Source of the DNA: Bryobacterales bacterium
GTDB lineage: Bacteria > Acidobacteriota > Terriglobia > Bryobacterales > Bryobacteraceae
Length of the DNA: 39,229 nucleotides
Direction: 5' to 3'
Assembly: GCA_003142185.1 (NCBI GenBank)
Contig: PLOR01000085.1
Location: forward strand, 1-39,229
Within the stretch, counting starts at the first letter, position 1. The number at the start of each line of letters is the position of its first letter. Of this stretch, positions 1 through 9,092 are shown one piece after another. The translations under genes were made by a program, and so were the position numbers. The notes under the pieces are model-generated. The model was not told the origin of the DNA, did not search any database, and saw nothing but the letters and a program-made list of their open reading frames with translations.

Positions 1-965
1 ACTTGACTTGTTAACGACAGGGTACTCGCGAAGACCGGGTCGCGATGCACGATGCCGAGCTCCTCGCGCAGCAGCAGGTAGTCGTCCGGCTTGGGCAGAA
101 GAGTATACTGCGAGAGACCGTCGAAGGTGGACACCAAGTGGTCGTCCTGGCGTTCCAGGCGGGCGTGGAAGTCGCCGCATTCGAGTTCGGCAAAGGTTTG
201 TTGCGCCTTGGTGCGAACGTGCACCGTAGAGCTGACGCCGGCGGCCTCGAGCGCGCCGGCCATCCACGTACCCATGTAAAGAGCCTGCGTCGTGACGGCG
301 CCCCCGTCGCACACGGTAATGCGCGCGGCGCCGGTGAGGCGGGCGGCATGGCGCGGGTCTTCGAAGATTTGCGCCAGGGTTTGCCGCCAGCGGGTGAGGC
401 GGGTCCAGGCGAGGTCGCCCAGCAACATGCCGTGGGCGGCTTCGTCCGCCAGACGCCGCAAGGCGGCGGGTGCATCCGTTAACGCGCTCGAATCCACCAC
501 CACGCGGCGCGCCATGGCGGCCAGGGCGGGGAAGTCGGCCATCCCCAGCAAGCGCGGGCTGCGGCACCACAGGATCACGGGAAGATCCGGCACTTCGAGC
601 GGCAGCACCACCGACGGCAGATCGCCGAGCGATGCGTCCGAACAGGTGATTTCCACCTGCTCGCAACAGATCTGGCGGCGCTGTCCGAACGGCATCCAGC
701 ACTGGGCGAAGACGCGCTGCGCGATGGAGCGTTCGCCCGCGCCGGTAAGGCGGATGACGATGGTGCGGGCGGGATGCTCCGGCATCAGGGCGGCGATGGT
801 TTCGCCCAGGCCGGAGGGATCCTCGCGGTCTTCGGTGATGACGATCAGGGTCATGGTGCAGGCGCGGAGCACGCCCTGCGCCTCAACGCCGGCTTCCTGT
901 TTGCCGGTGGTCACCCAGAGCTCGGCGAGATCCTTGAGGATTTTCTCGGGAGGCGCGACGGCCAT
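1..965 (-). CDS. opcA: Glucose-6-phosphate dehydrogenase assembly protein OpcA (partial, 3' end outside window)
   Basis: OpcA is a soluble cytoplasmic protein that promotes assembly or activation of glucose-6-phosphate dehydrogenase. Reading the minus strand from the ATG at 965 gives 321 codons with no stop before the window edge, so the C-terminus is missing. Seen in the translation: an early EHPARTIVI segment, DLPVILWCRSP near the middle, then DLAWTRLTRWR and ARLTGAARITV. These match the OpcA family pattern (HP-x-R, LPxxLWW-like, DxxWxRLxxWR). The ATG overlaps the stop of zwf by one base (TAATG), which fixes the start and implies translational coupling. A direct zwf-opcA pair is the standard arrangement in bacteria that have OpcA. 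Open frames on the other strand here are shadows. Confidence 0.88.
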   Translation of the reverse strand, partial: MAVAPPEKILKDLAELWVTTGKQEAGVEAQGVLRACTMTLIVITEDREDPSGLGETIAALMPEHPARTIVIRLTGAGERSIAQRVFAQCWMPFGQRRQICCEQVEITCSDASLGDLPSVVLPLEVPDLPVILWCRSPRLLGMADFPALAAMARRVVVDSSALTDAPAALRRLADEAAHGMLLGDLAWTRLTRWRQTLAQIFEDPRHAARLTGAARITVCDGGAVTTQALYMGTWMAGALEAAGVSSTVHVRTKAQQTFAELECGDFHARLERQDDHLVSTFDGLSQYTLLPKPDDYLLLREELGIVHRDPVFASTLSLTSQ

Positions 966-2485
966 TACGGTTTCCTCCAGATGTGGCCGCGGCGGGCCAG
1001 CATGGCGTCGGCTGCATCCGGTCCCCAGGTTCCGGCGGCGTAGTTGGGGAAGTCGACGGACTCTTCGCGCCACACGTTTTGGATGGGCTCGACCACGGCC
1101 CAACTGGCTTCCACCATGTCCTGCCGCGTATAGAGAGTGGCGTCGTCGAGCAAGGCATCGAGCAGCAGGGTTTCGTAAGCGGAGGGCGAGCGCTCGCCGA
1201 AGCTGGAGCCGTAGTTGAAATCCATCGACACCGGACGCAGTTTCATGCCGGCGCCGGGGCGCTTGGAAAGGAACTTGAGCGAAATGCCCTCTTCCGGCTG
1301 GATGCGCACGATGAGCAGATTGGGCGTGCCGTCCGCCATCTCGCCATCGAACATGGCCAGCGGGGCCTGATTGAAGTGGATGGCGATTTCGGTGACGCGC
1401 TTGGGCAGCCGCTTGCCGGTGCGGACATAAAAAGGCACGCCGGCCCAGCGCCAGTTCTCCACGCAGAGGGTCACCGCGGCGTAGGTATCGGTGGTCGAAG
1501 CAGGGTTGACGCCGGGCTCCTGGCGAAAGCCGGGGACGTCTCCGCCGCCAATCCGCGCCGGGCCGTACTGGCCCGCCACCGCATTCTGGCGGATCTCGTC
1601 GGGCGTCATGGGTTTCATGGAGCGCAGCAGCTTGGAGCGTTCGTCGCGCACGCTGGTCGCGCGGAAGCTGGCGCAGGGCTCCATGGCAATGGTGGCCATC
1701 ACCTGCAAGAGGTGGTTCTGGATCATATCGGCGAGCGCGCCAGCTTCCTGGTAATAAGCGCCGCGGCCTTCGACGCCGATCGATTCGGCGGCGGTGATCT
1801 CGACGTGATTGATGTAGCGGCGGTTCCAGAGCGGCTCGAAAATCCCGTTGCCGAAGCGAAACGCCAGGATGTTCTGCACGGTTTCCTTACCCAGGTAATG
1901 GTCGATGCGGAAGATGGCCGATTCGTCGAAGACTTCGTGCAGGCGATCGCTCAGCTCGCGTGCGCTGGCCAGGTCATGGCCGAAGGGCTTCTCGACTACC
2001 AGCCGGCGCCAGCCCGCGCCGTGCTGCAGGCCGGCCGCGCCGATGCCCTGCGCCGCCAGCGCGTATTGGCTGGGCTGGGTGGAAAGATAGAAGAGCACGT
2101 TGCCGCCGGTCTGGCGGGATTGGTCGATTTGGGCGAGCTTCTCTCCGATGCGCTGGAACAGCGCGACGTCGCCAAGGTCGCCCGCGACATAATGGAGGCC
2201 CTCGGCAAACGTCTTCCAGAGATCTTCATCCAGCTTGGTGTCTTCGGAAAACGCGGCGACCGCGTCCTTCATCTTGTCGCGAAACTGATCGTCGGTGAGA
2301 ATCGTGCGCGAAGTTCCCACGATGGCGAATCCGGGCGCCAGGCGCCGGTCGTAGGCCAGACGGTAGAGCGCGGGCAACAGCTTGCGCTTGGTGAGGTCGC
2401 CATTGGCGCCAAAAATCACTACCGCGCACGGTGGCACGCGCCGTTCGAAGCGCAACGGATCCTGGAACGGGTTCTGCTGAGGCAT
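965..2485 (-). CDS. zwf: Glucose-6-phosphate 1-dehydrogenase
   Basis: Catalyses the NAD(P)+-dependent oxidation of glucose 6-phosphate to 6-phosphogluconolactone, the first step of the oxidative pentose phosphate pathway, in the cytoplasm. The 506-residue product has the usual family length. The N-terminal Rossmann motif reads VVIFGANGDLTKRKL, where GANGDL is the GxxGDL nucleotide-binding signature. The active-site signature RIDHYLGKE lies near residue 195, and VEKPFGHDL precedes it. The frame is open 20 codons further upstream, but the extra residues do not resemble the family. The ATG at 2485 (MPQQNPF) places the Rossmann motif at the expected distance, with only a weak AGG upstream. It is followed directly by opcA, sharing one base. 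Confidence 0.95.
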   Translation of the reverse strand: MPQQNPFQDPLRFERRVPPCAVVIFGANGDLTKRKLLPALYRLAYDRRLAPGFAIVGTSRTILTDDQFRDKMKDAVAAFSEDTKLDEDLWKTFAEGLHYVAGDLGDVALFQRIGEKLAQIDQSRQTGGNVLFYLSTQPSQYALAAQGIGAAGLQHGAGWRRLVVEKPFGHDLASARELSDRLHEVFDESAIFRIDHYLGKETVQNILAFRFGNGIFEPLWNRRYINHVEITAAESIGVEGRGAYYQEAGALADMIQNHLLQVMATIAMEPCASFRATSVRDERSKLLRSMKPMTPDEIRQNAVAGQYGPARIGGGDVPGFRQEPGVNPASTTDTYAAVTLCVENWRWAGVPFYVRTGKRLPKRVTEIAIHFNQAPLAMFDGEMADGTPNLLIVRIQPEEGISLKFLSKRPGAGMKLRPVSMDFNYGSSFGERSPSAYETLLLDALLDDATLYTRQDMVEASWAVVEPIQNVWREESVDFPNYAAGTWGPDAADAMLARRGHIWRKP

Positions 2486-2568
2486 TGGACCTACATTATC
2501 AGATGCGAGGGAGGGCTTTGGCGGTGGCCAGCGACCAAAAGACACCGGCGGTTGTCACAAGTGGCGGC

Positions 2569-3327
2569 TCACGAGGCTACCTTGTTCGGATCCTCGCCGC
2601 CAAGGCGTTGCAGCAGATCCTTGACGCGCCGGCGGCTGACTTCGAGGCGCACACCCGTGTTCAGCACCACCTCGGCCACACCGCCGATCAGCGGCAGGAC
2701 TTCAGTCACGCAGTCCAGGTTCACGATGGCGGCGCGGCTAACGCGGAAGAACAGAGCGGGGTCCAGACGTTGCTCCAGATCGTTTAGGGTCGGATCGAGA
2801 AGGTAGGTACGATCGCGGGTGCATAGCTTGGTCAGCCCAGTGTCGGAGAAAAAGTGCACCACCTCAGACTGCGGGATGACCCGATACCCATCGCCCGAGC
2901 GAGCCAGCAGACGCGTGTTCCTGGCGCGCAACGCCGCGAGGATGCGCTCGACCTCGCCACCGGCTTCGAGGCCATCGCCCTGGCAGACGCGGTCGATGGC
3001 GCGCGCCAGCCGGACGCGATTGACGGGCTTCAGGAGGTAGTCGACTGCGTGCAGCTCGAACGCATCGACGGCGTATTGATCGAACGCGGTGCAGAAGATA
3101 ATTTTGGGGCGAGGGGTTGGAAGGCAGGCCGCCACTTCCAAACCAGTGCAGCCGGGCATCTGGATGTCCAGCAGGACCAGGTCCGGCCGCAGATCGACGA
3201 TCCTCTCGATGGCCTGTTCGCCATCGGCCGCCTCGCCCACGATTTCGAGGCCTGGAATCGGGCCGAGCATCTGCCGCAGCCTCTCCCGCGCCGCCTGCTC
3301 GTCGTCTACCAGCATGACCCGGATCAT
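2569..3327 (-). CDS. LytTR-family response regulator
   Basis: Cytoplasmic DNA-binding response regulator of 252 residues. The receiver domain (about residues 1-118) has the acidic pair in VDDE near residue 8, phosphoacceptor Asp54 in LLDIQMPG, and the conserved Lys in LLKPV. A LytTR DNA-binding domain follows (about 140-245), with typical segments FFRVSRAAIVNL and LEVSRRRVKDLL. LytTR regulators bind direct repeats through a beta-rich domain and often control extracellular or cell-envelope functions. Its ATG overlaps the stop of the upstream sensor kinase by 4 bases (ATGA), so the two are an operon and almost certainly cognate. The target genes are not shown by the sequence. The receptor gene at 5274-8792 lies immediately upstream on the same strand and is a plausible candidate. 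Confidence 0.93.
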   Translation of the reverse strand: MIRVMLVDDEQAARERLRQMLGPIPGLEIVGEAADGEQAIERIVDLRPDLVLLDIQMPGCTGLEVAACLPTPRPKIIFCTAFDQYAVDAFELHAVDYLLKPVNRVRLARAIDRVCQGDGLEAGGEVERILAALRARNTRLLARSGDGYRVIPQSEVVHFFSDTGLTKLCTRDRTYLLDPTLNDLEQRLDPALFFRVSRAAIVNLDCVTEVLPLIGGVAEVVLNTGVRLEVSRRRVKDLLQRLGGEDPNKVAS

Positions 3328-5219
3328 TGCGCCCTCGCCTCCACCGCCTGCGACACTGCGCGCGGCAGGCGAACGCTGACTACGGTCATCCCCAGCCTTG
3401 TGTCGCGGTCCACGGTCAGGCTGGCAGTTTCCCCGAAATGCCCCTGCAAGCGCTCGCGGATGTTGCGCAGTCCGTAGCCGCCGTTGCCAGGCGGAAACGC
3501 CCGCATCGCGGCGGCGGGAAATCCGGGGCCGTTGTCGCCGACCGCAATGCGCAATCCGGATGCGGAGACTTCGGCGCTGACCTCGACCACCGCCTGAGTT
3601 CGAATGCCTCCGACGCCATGTTTGACTGCGTTCTCCACGAGGGTTTGGACGATCATGGCGGGGATCCCCATCTGCCTGGCTTCAACGGACGCCTCGATCC
3701 GAATGGCCAGGCGGTCGCCGAAGCGCGCCTGCTCGACGTCCAGGTAGGCGCAGACGGCTTCGAGTTCCTCTTCGAGAGTTACCCACTCCCGGTCCGACCG
3801 GCGCAGAGTGTAACGGAACAACTCCGCCAACTGCTCGATGGTTCGCTCGGCGCGATCGGGTTGGCGCGGGATGAGGCTGGCGATGGTGTTCAGCGCATTG
3901 AACAGAAAGTGGGGATTGACCTGGGCGCGCAGAGCCTTCAACTCCGAGCGGTTGGCGTTCAAAACCAGTTGCTGCTCCCGTTTCTCCTGTTCCAGACGCT
4001 TTTCGCGCAGGCGCAGATTTTCCAGCAGGAATGAAAACGCCTCCGCCAGCGAGGAGAGAAGATCGAAATCCTCGCTGAGAAACTGCTGGCTGTCCGCGCG
4101 CGGCTGGACGCGGATCACCCCAGTGGGTTCACCGTGCAGGCGAATGGGCACGGTAATGGCCGCCCCGGTACGCGAACCGCCGGATTGGCTGGCGGCATCG
4201 CCCAGCACCTCCACGCCCGCCCGGAAGATGGCGCTCAGGTGTTGTTCGGCAAGCTTATGCAGTTCGCCGGCGCTGATGGCGCCCTGCAGGCCGGCCAGGA
4301 AGTAGCGGGTGGCCTCGGCGGGCGAGAAGCGGCGGCCCAGCCAGAGCCGGTCCACCCAGCGCGAAAGCTTGCGTTGCCCCCAAGGAGCCAGGAGCACGAT
4401 GGGCCACACCGAGAGTGCCCAAACCAGGGTGCCGATCCAGCCGCGCAGGTGCATGGCCCAGATGAACGGAGTGACGAACGCGAAGTAGAGCGTGAGCAGC
4501 AGCAGCGACGCGAAGACGAAGGCGGCCTTCTTCACCAGAACGTCGAAGAAGGTGAGCCGCTCCGTGTAGTATGTAACGATGAAAACGAAGGCCAGCGAGC
4601 AGATGTCTATGCCGATGGCTACGGCGAAGGCGACGGCCCGGCCCTGCCACCGCGGCTCGAGTGCGGCGAGGCAGATCCACGCCAGAAACAGCAATACTAA
4701 CCAGCGGCGCGGGCCGCGTGCGAACAGCCCGAGGCGGTTGCGGGAAGCAACCAGTATGCCGATCGCACAAAGTGCGCAGTAGGCATCGAAGGCGACCGAC
4801 AGTTGCCACAGACTCCGCTCGTGGCCGCCACGGTACGCCGCCACGGCGGCAATCGCCACCGCCGCGGTGATCGGCCAGCAGAGGGCCAGCAGCGTCGCCC
4901 AGACGCGCCGGCCACGCAGTTGCAACCGCTCACTGTGGTATAAGACGTGAAATACCAGCGGCGGCGCAAGCAAGGTGGCAAGTCCGTCAACGAAATCCAG
5001 CAGTGCAAATCTGCGGTGCAGCGTGGTGACTGCCCACTCCTGAGCCAGACCGCTCAGAAACATGGCGGCGATCGACATTACCAGACAGGCGTAGCCATAG
5101 CCGCCCCATTGCGCTTTCCGCGCGCGCAGCCGTCGCAGGGACAGGACCGAGACGAAGGTATAGGCGATGGCGTTGAAGCATTTCAACAATATCAGCAGCA
5201 GCGGATAATACATGCCCAC
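3324..5219 (-). CDS. LytS/YehU-type membrane sensor histidine kinase
   Basis: Inner-membrane sensor kinase of 631 residues. The first 300 or so residues hold about eight hydrophobic segments, with no recognisable ligand-binding family. A GAF-like region follows (about 310-400), then a short coiled coil (LREKRLEQEKREQQL). The His_kinase dimerisation motif is NPHFLFNALN with His437. The HATPase part has the N box VENAVKHG, GDNGPGF and GGYGLRNIRERL. This arrangement is that of LytS/YehU kinases, which pair with LytTR regulators, and the regulator gene overlaps it by 4 bases. The start ATG is preceded by AAAGGAGATGG, a good ribosome binding site. Only 54 bases separate it from the upstream receptor gene, so read-through from that gene is possible. 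Confidence 0.93.
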   Translation of the reverse strand: MGMYYPLLLILLKCFNAIAYTFVSVLSLRRLRARKAQWGGYGYACLVMSIAAMFLSGLAQEWAVTTLHRRFALLDFVDGLATLLAPPLVFHVLYHSERLQLRGRRVWATLLALCWPITAAVAIAAVAAYRGGHERSLWQLSVAFDAYCALCAIGILVASRNRLGLFARGPRRWLVLLFLAWICLAALEPRWQGRAVAFAVAIGIDICSLAFVFIVTYYTERLTFFDVLVKKAAFVFASLLLLTLYFAFVTPFIWAMHLRGWIGTLVWALSVWPIVLLAPWGQRKLSRWVDRLWLGRRFSPAEATRYFLAGLQGAISAGELHKLAEQHLSAIFRAGVEVLGDAASQSGGSRTGAAITVPIRLHGEPTGVIRVQPRADSQQFLSEDFDLLSSLAEAFSFLLENLRLREKRLEQEKREQQLVLNANRSELKALRAQVNPHFLFNALNTIASLIPRQPDRAERTIEQLAELFRYTLRRSDREWVTLEEELEAVCAYLDVEQARFGDRLAIRIEASVEARQMGIPAMIVQTLVENAVKHGVGGIRTQAVVEVSAEVSASGLRIAVGDNGPGFPAAAMRAFPPGNGGYGLRNIRERLQGHFGETASLTVDRDTRLGMTVVSVRLPRAVSQAVEARAQ

Positions 5220-5273
5220 GCGCCATCTCCTTTCTGTGGCCGGGAAGAAGTACCGGCCATATTCTAACGCGGC

Positions 5274-8200
5274 TCAGAACCTGTACTTGAAGGCGATTAG
5301 CACCATGCGGGAGCCCACTGAGTAGATCGGGTAGCCCGTGGTGAGAGCGTTGGAGTTCTTGGTGCCCGCCACAGGCGCCGCGAAGTCCAGTTCCGTGTCG
5401 GCGCCAGTGAACTGGGGTATCGCGTGATTGAGAAAGTTGAACGCGGAAAAGCGCGCGTCAATCGTGTGCTCGCGAATACGAAACTCCTTATGAACCGACA
5501 GGTCGCTATTGAAGTAGTTCGGCCCCTTGATATAGGGCCAGACCGCCGGGCCATTCTGGCCTTGCGGAGCGAGCGCGAAACAAGCCGGATTGAAGTACTG
5601 CCCGGGCTTCAAATTATTGCGCGGGTCGCAGGTGAGCACGGGCAGGATTTCCTCCGAATCCGTGCCCAGCCACATCTGCGAGGTCAAGCCGCCGGTGGTG
5701 GCGAGATACAGATTGCCACCCGTATTGGGTTGAATCGGCGCGCCACTTTGCCACATGGTGGTGCCGGAAATCACCCAGCCGTTGGCCACCCCCTCCAAGA
5801 GGTGGTTGCCATGGACATGGAAGGGCACGTGAATTGAATACGCGGCGTTGAAGATGCCGGTGTGATCGTACGGCAGCACGCCGTAGTTACCGTTGAGGTT
5901 CCAGGGATCCACGGCGAAGCCATTGCCGGCTCCGTTGTCCGACTCGCCGTCGCGTATGCCCAGCACCTTGCTGAAGGTGTAATTCAGCATGAAAGTGACT
6001 GGCCCGGTTTGCTTGTTCCAGGACGCCATCAGCGCATTGTAGTTCTGATAACTGCCATGACTGACGAGTAACATCGTCTGATAGTTCTTGTAAGGCCGGT
6101 AGTCCTGGTAGGGGATCGCCGCCGACGCCGGATCGTTAACCGCTCCGGTGACGGGGTCCGGCAGGAAGTACGCGCCAGACGGCGTCTTATTCAGGTTTCC
6201 CAGAGCGGCGATGGTGCTGCCGTTGCCGGAAAGCAGCAGGTCGCGGCTCTGATTTCCGGAATACTGGACTTCGAGAATCGACCTCCACGGCAGAGCCTGG
6301 GAGACGATGACGTTGTAGGTCTCCGTATATGGCGTCCGGGAGTCTCCCTGTTGCATAGCTCCGAGATTTCCACCCAGACCCAGGACCGTGCTCGGCAGAC
6401 CGTACTGGGCGAAGTTCCATCCCTGGTTCGCCGGGTTAGTGAGGTTGTAACTGGGGATGCCGGTCGGCTCGTCATAGATTCCCGCGGTGACCGCGCTGTT
6501 ATAAGAGAACTGGTAGCGGTATACGCCGAACCCGCCACGGAGCACGGTCTTGCCATTTCCGAAAAGGTTCCAGGCCACGCCGAATCGCGGCAACGGGAAG
6601 AAGGGTTTCGACGGGAAGCCGGACATGGGAATCTTGTCGTCGATGCCGTGCCACAAGAGGCCCGTCCACGGCCCGGCGGCGCTGGTGTTGTCGTATGAGG
6701 CTGGGTTCCACACGGCCAAGCCGGGCCCGCTGGTGGGGCACCATTGGCCGACGTGTTCGAGCCGCACGCCGTAGGTGAGGGTCAGTCTGCGACTTGCCTT
6801 CCACTGGTCCTGCGCATACAGCGAATACTGACTCTGCCTGAGATCGTATACGCTGAGGGCTGGCACCTGCTGGAAGGACTGCACGCGGCCGGTGAGAAAA
6901 TCGACCAGGTTGTTGCCGCTGGAGTCCGCACCCGTGTTACCGAACTGAAGAATCCCCTGCGGGAAGTTTCCCAATCCGCCCGGCTGATTGTTTTCGGCGA
7001 AGTCCCAATAGACGCCGAACTTCAGAGCATGGGTGCCTACCACCTTGGAGAGATTATCGGCGACCGAAGGATCGAGCGACAGTTTTCCGAAATCGCCGCC
7101 TTGAAAGCTGGTGCCGAAAGCGGGTGCATAGTAACCGGGGACGCCCGACACGTTGGGGGGCTGCGGCAAATACGGATCGGGCACTAAAGGCTGATAGCCA
7201 CTGAGACCGAGCGTAGCCGGGTTAACCGTGGAGGGATCGGAAAGCCGAACCGGGTTCAGAAACCTGGCGAATGCGACTACCGTCTCGTTGGTCAGCGTGG
7301 GACCGAACACGTGAAGCACGTTGCCGCTGAGTATGTTCGAAACCTCGTGGGCCGGCATAGGCGACGGATAGGGAAGCGCGGTGCCGGGGTAGTACCAGAC
7401 GCCGGTTATATTATGATCGAACTCATCCTGCCGGTTCCATGTCACGGAAACCCTGGTCCTGTCGTTGACGTTGTAGTCCGTCCTCACTCGAAACTCAAAA
7501 CGATCCGCCGGCGTCTTTAGCCCGTAATAGAAGTTGTTGCCAGCGGCGGTGGGTTGCTGCCAGGTTATCTGGGGGAAGCTGTTCGTATAGGCGAGCGAAG
7601 TCGGATTGAGCAGACTCTCCGGGATGATTCCGCCGGGATACTCGGCAGCGGCTCCGTGCTCGGTTGGGAGCGCCGCATAGTAAGGATAGGCGTTCGCGAA
7701 TGCCGTGCCGAGAGTGGCAATATATTGCGGCGAGAAATTCCCTTGCAGCATCTGCGCGGTGGGAACGAAAGTCTGAGCGCCCGAGAACATGGGCTGATCC
7801 ATGCCTTCCGGTGCGATGTAAAAGAACAGCTTGTCGCGCTTACGATTGAACCGGAGGCCCGGAATCAGCACCGGGCCGCCAATCTCGCCGCCGGGAAAGA
7901 AGAAAGACGGGGTGGTTTCCGACCGGGAGAATCCAAGGGTCTTGTAATAGGCATCTTCAGAGTCGAGTTTGAAAGCAGACACATATAAGTACAGTGCGCC
8001 GTGAAATGCGGATGCACCGCTCTTGCCGATGGCCTGGATGGTGACCGGCCCCTTGGCATACTCGGCGCCGTAGGCCGAGGTAAGTACGGTTACCTCCGCG
8101 GTCTGGTCCGGATTGATGTTGGCCACTTGGGTGCCTTGGTTGCCGGGGTCGAGCAGGTTGGCGCCGTCAGAGGTGACAGTCATCGCTCCGTTGGGTTGCG

Positions 8201-8792
8201 TACCGTTGGCGGAGTATTGTCCGACCGGTCCGACGTTGCTCTGCGTGACCAGGCTGGTCCATGCGTGTTGCGAGAGGCCGCTGTTCATGGCCATGCCCGG
8301 CATGATCTTGATGAGTTCGGTGACATTGCGGCCCTCGATGGGAATGTCGCTCACCATGGTGCCGTTCAGCGTTTGACGGCTCTCACCGGTCTCGAGCGGT
8401 GCGATCGAGTCAAGTGAGGCTGACACGTGAACGTGCTCGGCGGCGATCCCAACCTGCAGCACGACGTTTGGCAGATTCCGGTTCTCGCCCTGGCTGAAGA
8501 CGATGTGTGCACGCTCCCAGACGGCGAAGCCAGGCGCCGAAATGGCGACCTTGTAAGAGCCGGGTTGGATGGCGGAGAGGCTGAAGAACCCGCCGTTGTT
8601 CGAGACCGTCTCGCGAGTCGTGTTTGTAGCTTCGTCTGTCAGCACGGCCTTGGCGTTTGGAACCACCGCGTTGCTCGCGTCATAGACGGTGCCGCTGAGC
8701 GAACAGCTCGCGTTCTGGCCGAAGGCGAGCGATGGCAGCCAGGTCAGGACCGCAACGAGCAGCCCCGCTGGTAAGATGGCGCGTCGATTCAT
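5274..8792 (-). CDS. Oar-type TonB-dependent receptor with N-terminal carboxypeptidase-regulatory-like domain
   Basis: Outer-membrane receptor of 1172 residues. A signal peptide of about 26 residues ends at LAFGQ. Next is a CarboxypepD_reg-like beta-sandwich (about 30-115; SGTVYDASNAVVPNA, LSAIQPGSYKV), then a plug region with GKSGASAFHGALY, then a long beta-barrel. The last residues, FKYRF, end in Phe, the outer-membrane assembly signal. Acidobacteria carry many such Oar-like proteins, thought to import or bind polymers, and no SusD partner is visible here. The frame can begin at a TTG three codons upstream, but the ATG at 8792 is preferred. Both starts share the GGGAG at about 12 bases from the ATG. 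The gene is divergent to the propeller sensor kinase. The substrate cannot be read from sequence. Confidence 0.9.
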   Translation of the reverse strand: MNRRAILPAGLLVAVLTWLPSLAFGQNASCSLSGTVYDASNAVVPNAKAVLTDEATNTTRETVSNNGGFFSLSAIQPGSYKVAISAPGFAVWERAHIVFSQGENRNLPNVVLQVGIAAEHVHVSASLDSIAPLETGESRQTLNGTMVSDIPIEGRNVTELIKIMPGMAMNSGLSQHAWTSLVTQSNVGPVGQYSANGTQPNGAMTVTSDGANLLDPGNQGTQVANINPDQTAEVTVLTSAYGAEYAKGPVTIQAIGKSGASAFHGALYLYVSAFKLDSEDAYYKTLGFSRSETTPSFFFPGGEIGGPVLIPGLRFNRKRDKLFFYIAPEGMDQPMFSGAQTFVPTAQMLQGNFSPQYIATLGTAFANAYPYYAALPTEHGAAAEYPGGIIPESLLNPTSLAYTNSFPQITWQQPTAAGNNFYYGLKTPADRFEFRVRTDYNVNDRTRVSVTWNRQDEFDHNITGVWYYPGTALPYPSPMPAHEVSNILSGNVLHVFGPTLTNETVVAFARFLNPVRLSDPSTVNPATLGLSGYQPLVPDPYLPQPPNVSGVPGYYAPAFGTSFQGGDFGKLSLDPSVADNLSKVVGTHALKFGVYWDFAENNQPGGLGNFPQGILQFGNTGADSSGNNLVDFLTGRVQSFQQVPALSVYDLRQSQYSLYAQDQWKASRRLTLTYGVRLEHVGQWCPTSGPGLAVWNPASYDNTSAAGPWTGLLWHGIDDKIPMSGFPSKPFFPLPRFGVAWNLFGNGKTVLRGGFGVYRYQFSYNSAVTAGIYDEPTGIPSYNLTNPANQGWNFAQYGLPSTVLGLGGNLGAMQQGDSRTPYTETYNVIVSQALPWRSILEVQYSGNQSRDLLLSGNGSTIAALGNLNKTPSGAYFLPDPVTGAVNDPASAAIPYQDYRPYKNYQTMLLVSHGSYQNYNALMASWNKQTGPVTFMLNYTFSKVLGIRDGESDNGAGNGFAVDPWNLNGNYGVLPYDHTGIFNAAYSIHVPFHVHGNHLLEGVANGWVISGTTMWQSGAPIQPNTGGNLYLATTGGLTSQMWLGTDSEEILPVLTCDPRNNLKPGQYFNPACFALAPQGQNGPAVWPYIKGPNYFNSDLSVHKEFRIREHTIDARFSAFNFLNHAIPQFTGADTELDFAAPVAGTKNSNALTTGYPIYSVGSRMVLIAFKYRF

Positions 8793-9092
8793 GTGGATCA
8801 AGGCTCCCTATTCCTTATTCTTGGCCAGCCCGCCGCCGGAACGGGCAGGAGGGCCGGCAGCAATGCGCAGAAGGCCCAGCCAGCCTGGCACGGGTCATTC
8901 GATTTCAGGCCTGATACTCGGTTTCAACCCACCTGGATCGATTCTACTCGACCCGCCGAAAAGTGCAATGGTTTTCAGAGGACTGGCGGCCACAGCCGGA
9001 TGAGTGGGCGGCCGCGAGGATGGCTGGCGGCCGGCTGTGGGGCGCTCAGCCCCGGCACGCCAAGTCAACCACGTTTGCCCCGAAGTGATAGG
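8793..9092. promoter_or_regulatory. Divergent intergenic region between receptor and sensor kinase genes
   Basis: About 300 bases separate two divergent genes, so promoters for both must lie here or within the flanking ends. The sensor frame stays open through this stretch, but the resulting peptide is Pro/Arg/Gly-rich without a family match, so I treat it as non-coding. I see no convincing sigma-70 hexamer pair, no riboswitch and no long inverted repeat. A shared operator for one of the two adjacent regulators is possible but unproven. Confidence 0.45.

Noticed and set aside
11-475. 154-codon minus-strand frame and plus-strand frames at the left edge
   Set aside because: The correct minus-strand frame is opcA, which has no stop before the edge; the others are Arg/Pro/Ser-rich shadows.
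983-2806. 607-codon open frame on the plus strand
   Set aside because: It is antisense to zwf, has no recognisable domain, and its length comes from GC-rich codon bias; zwf has full family motifs.
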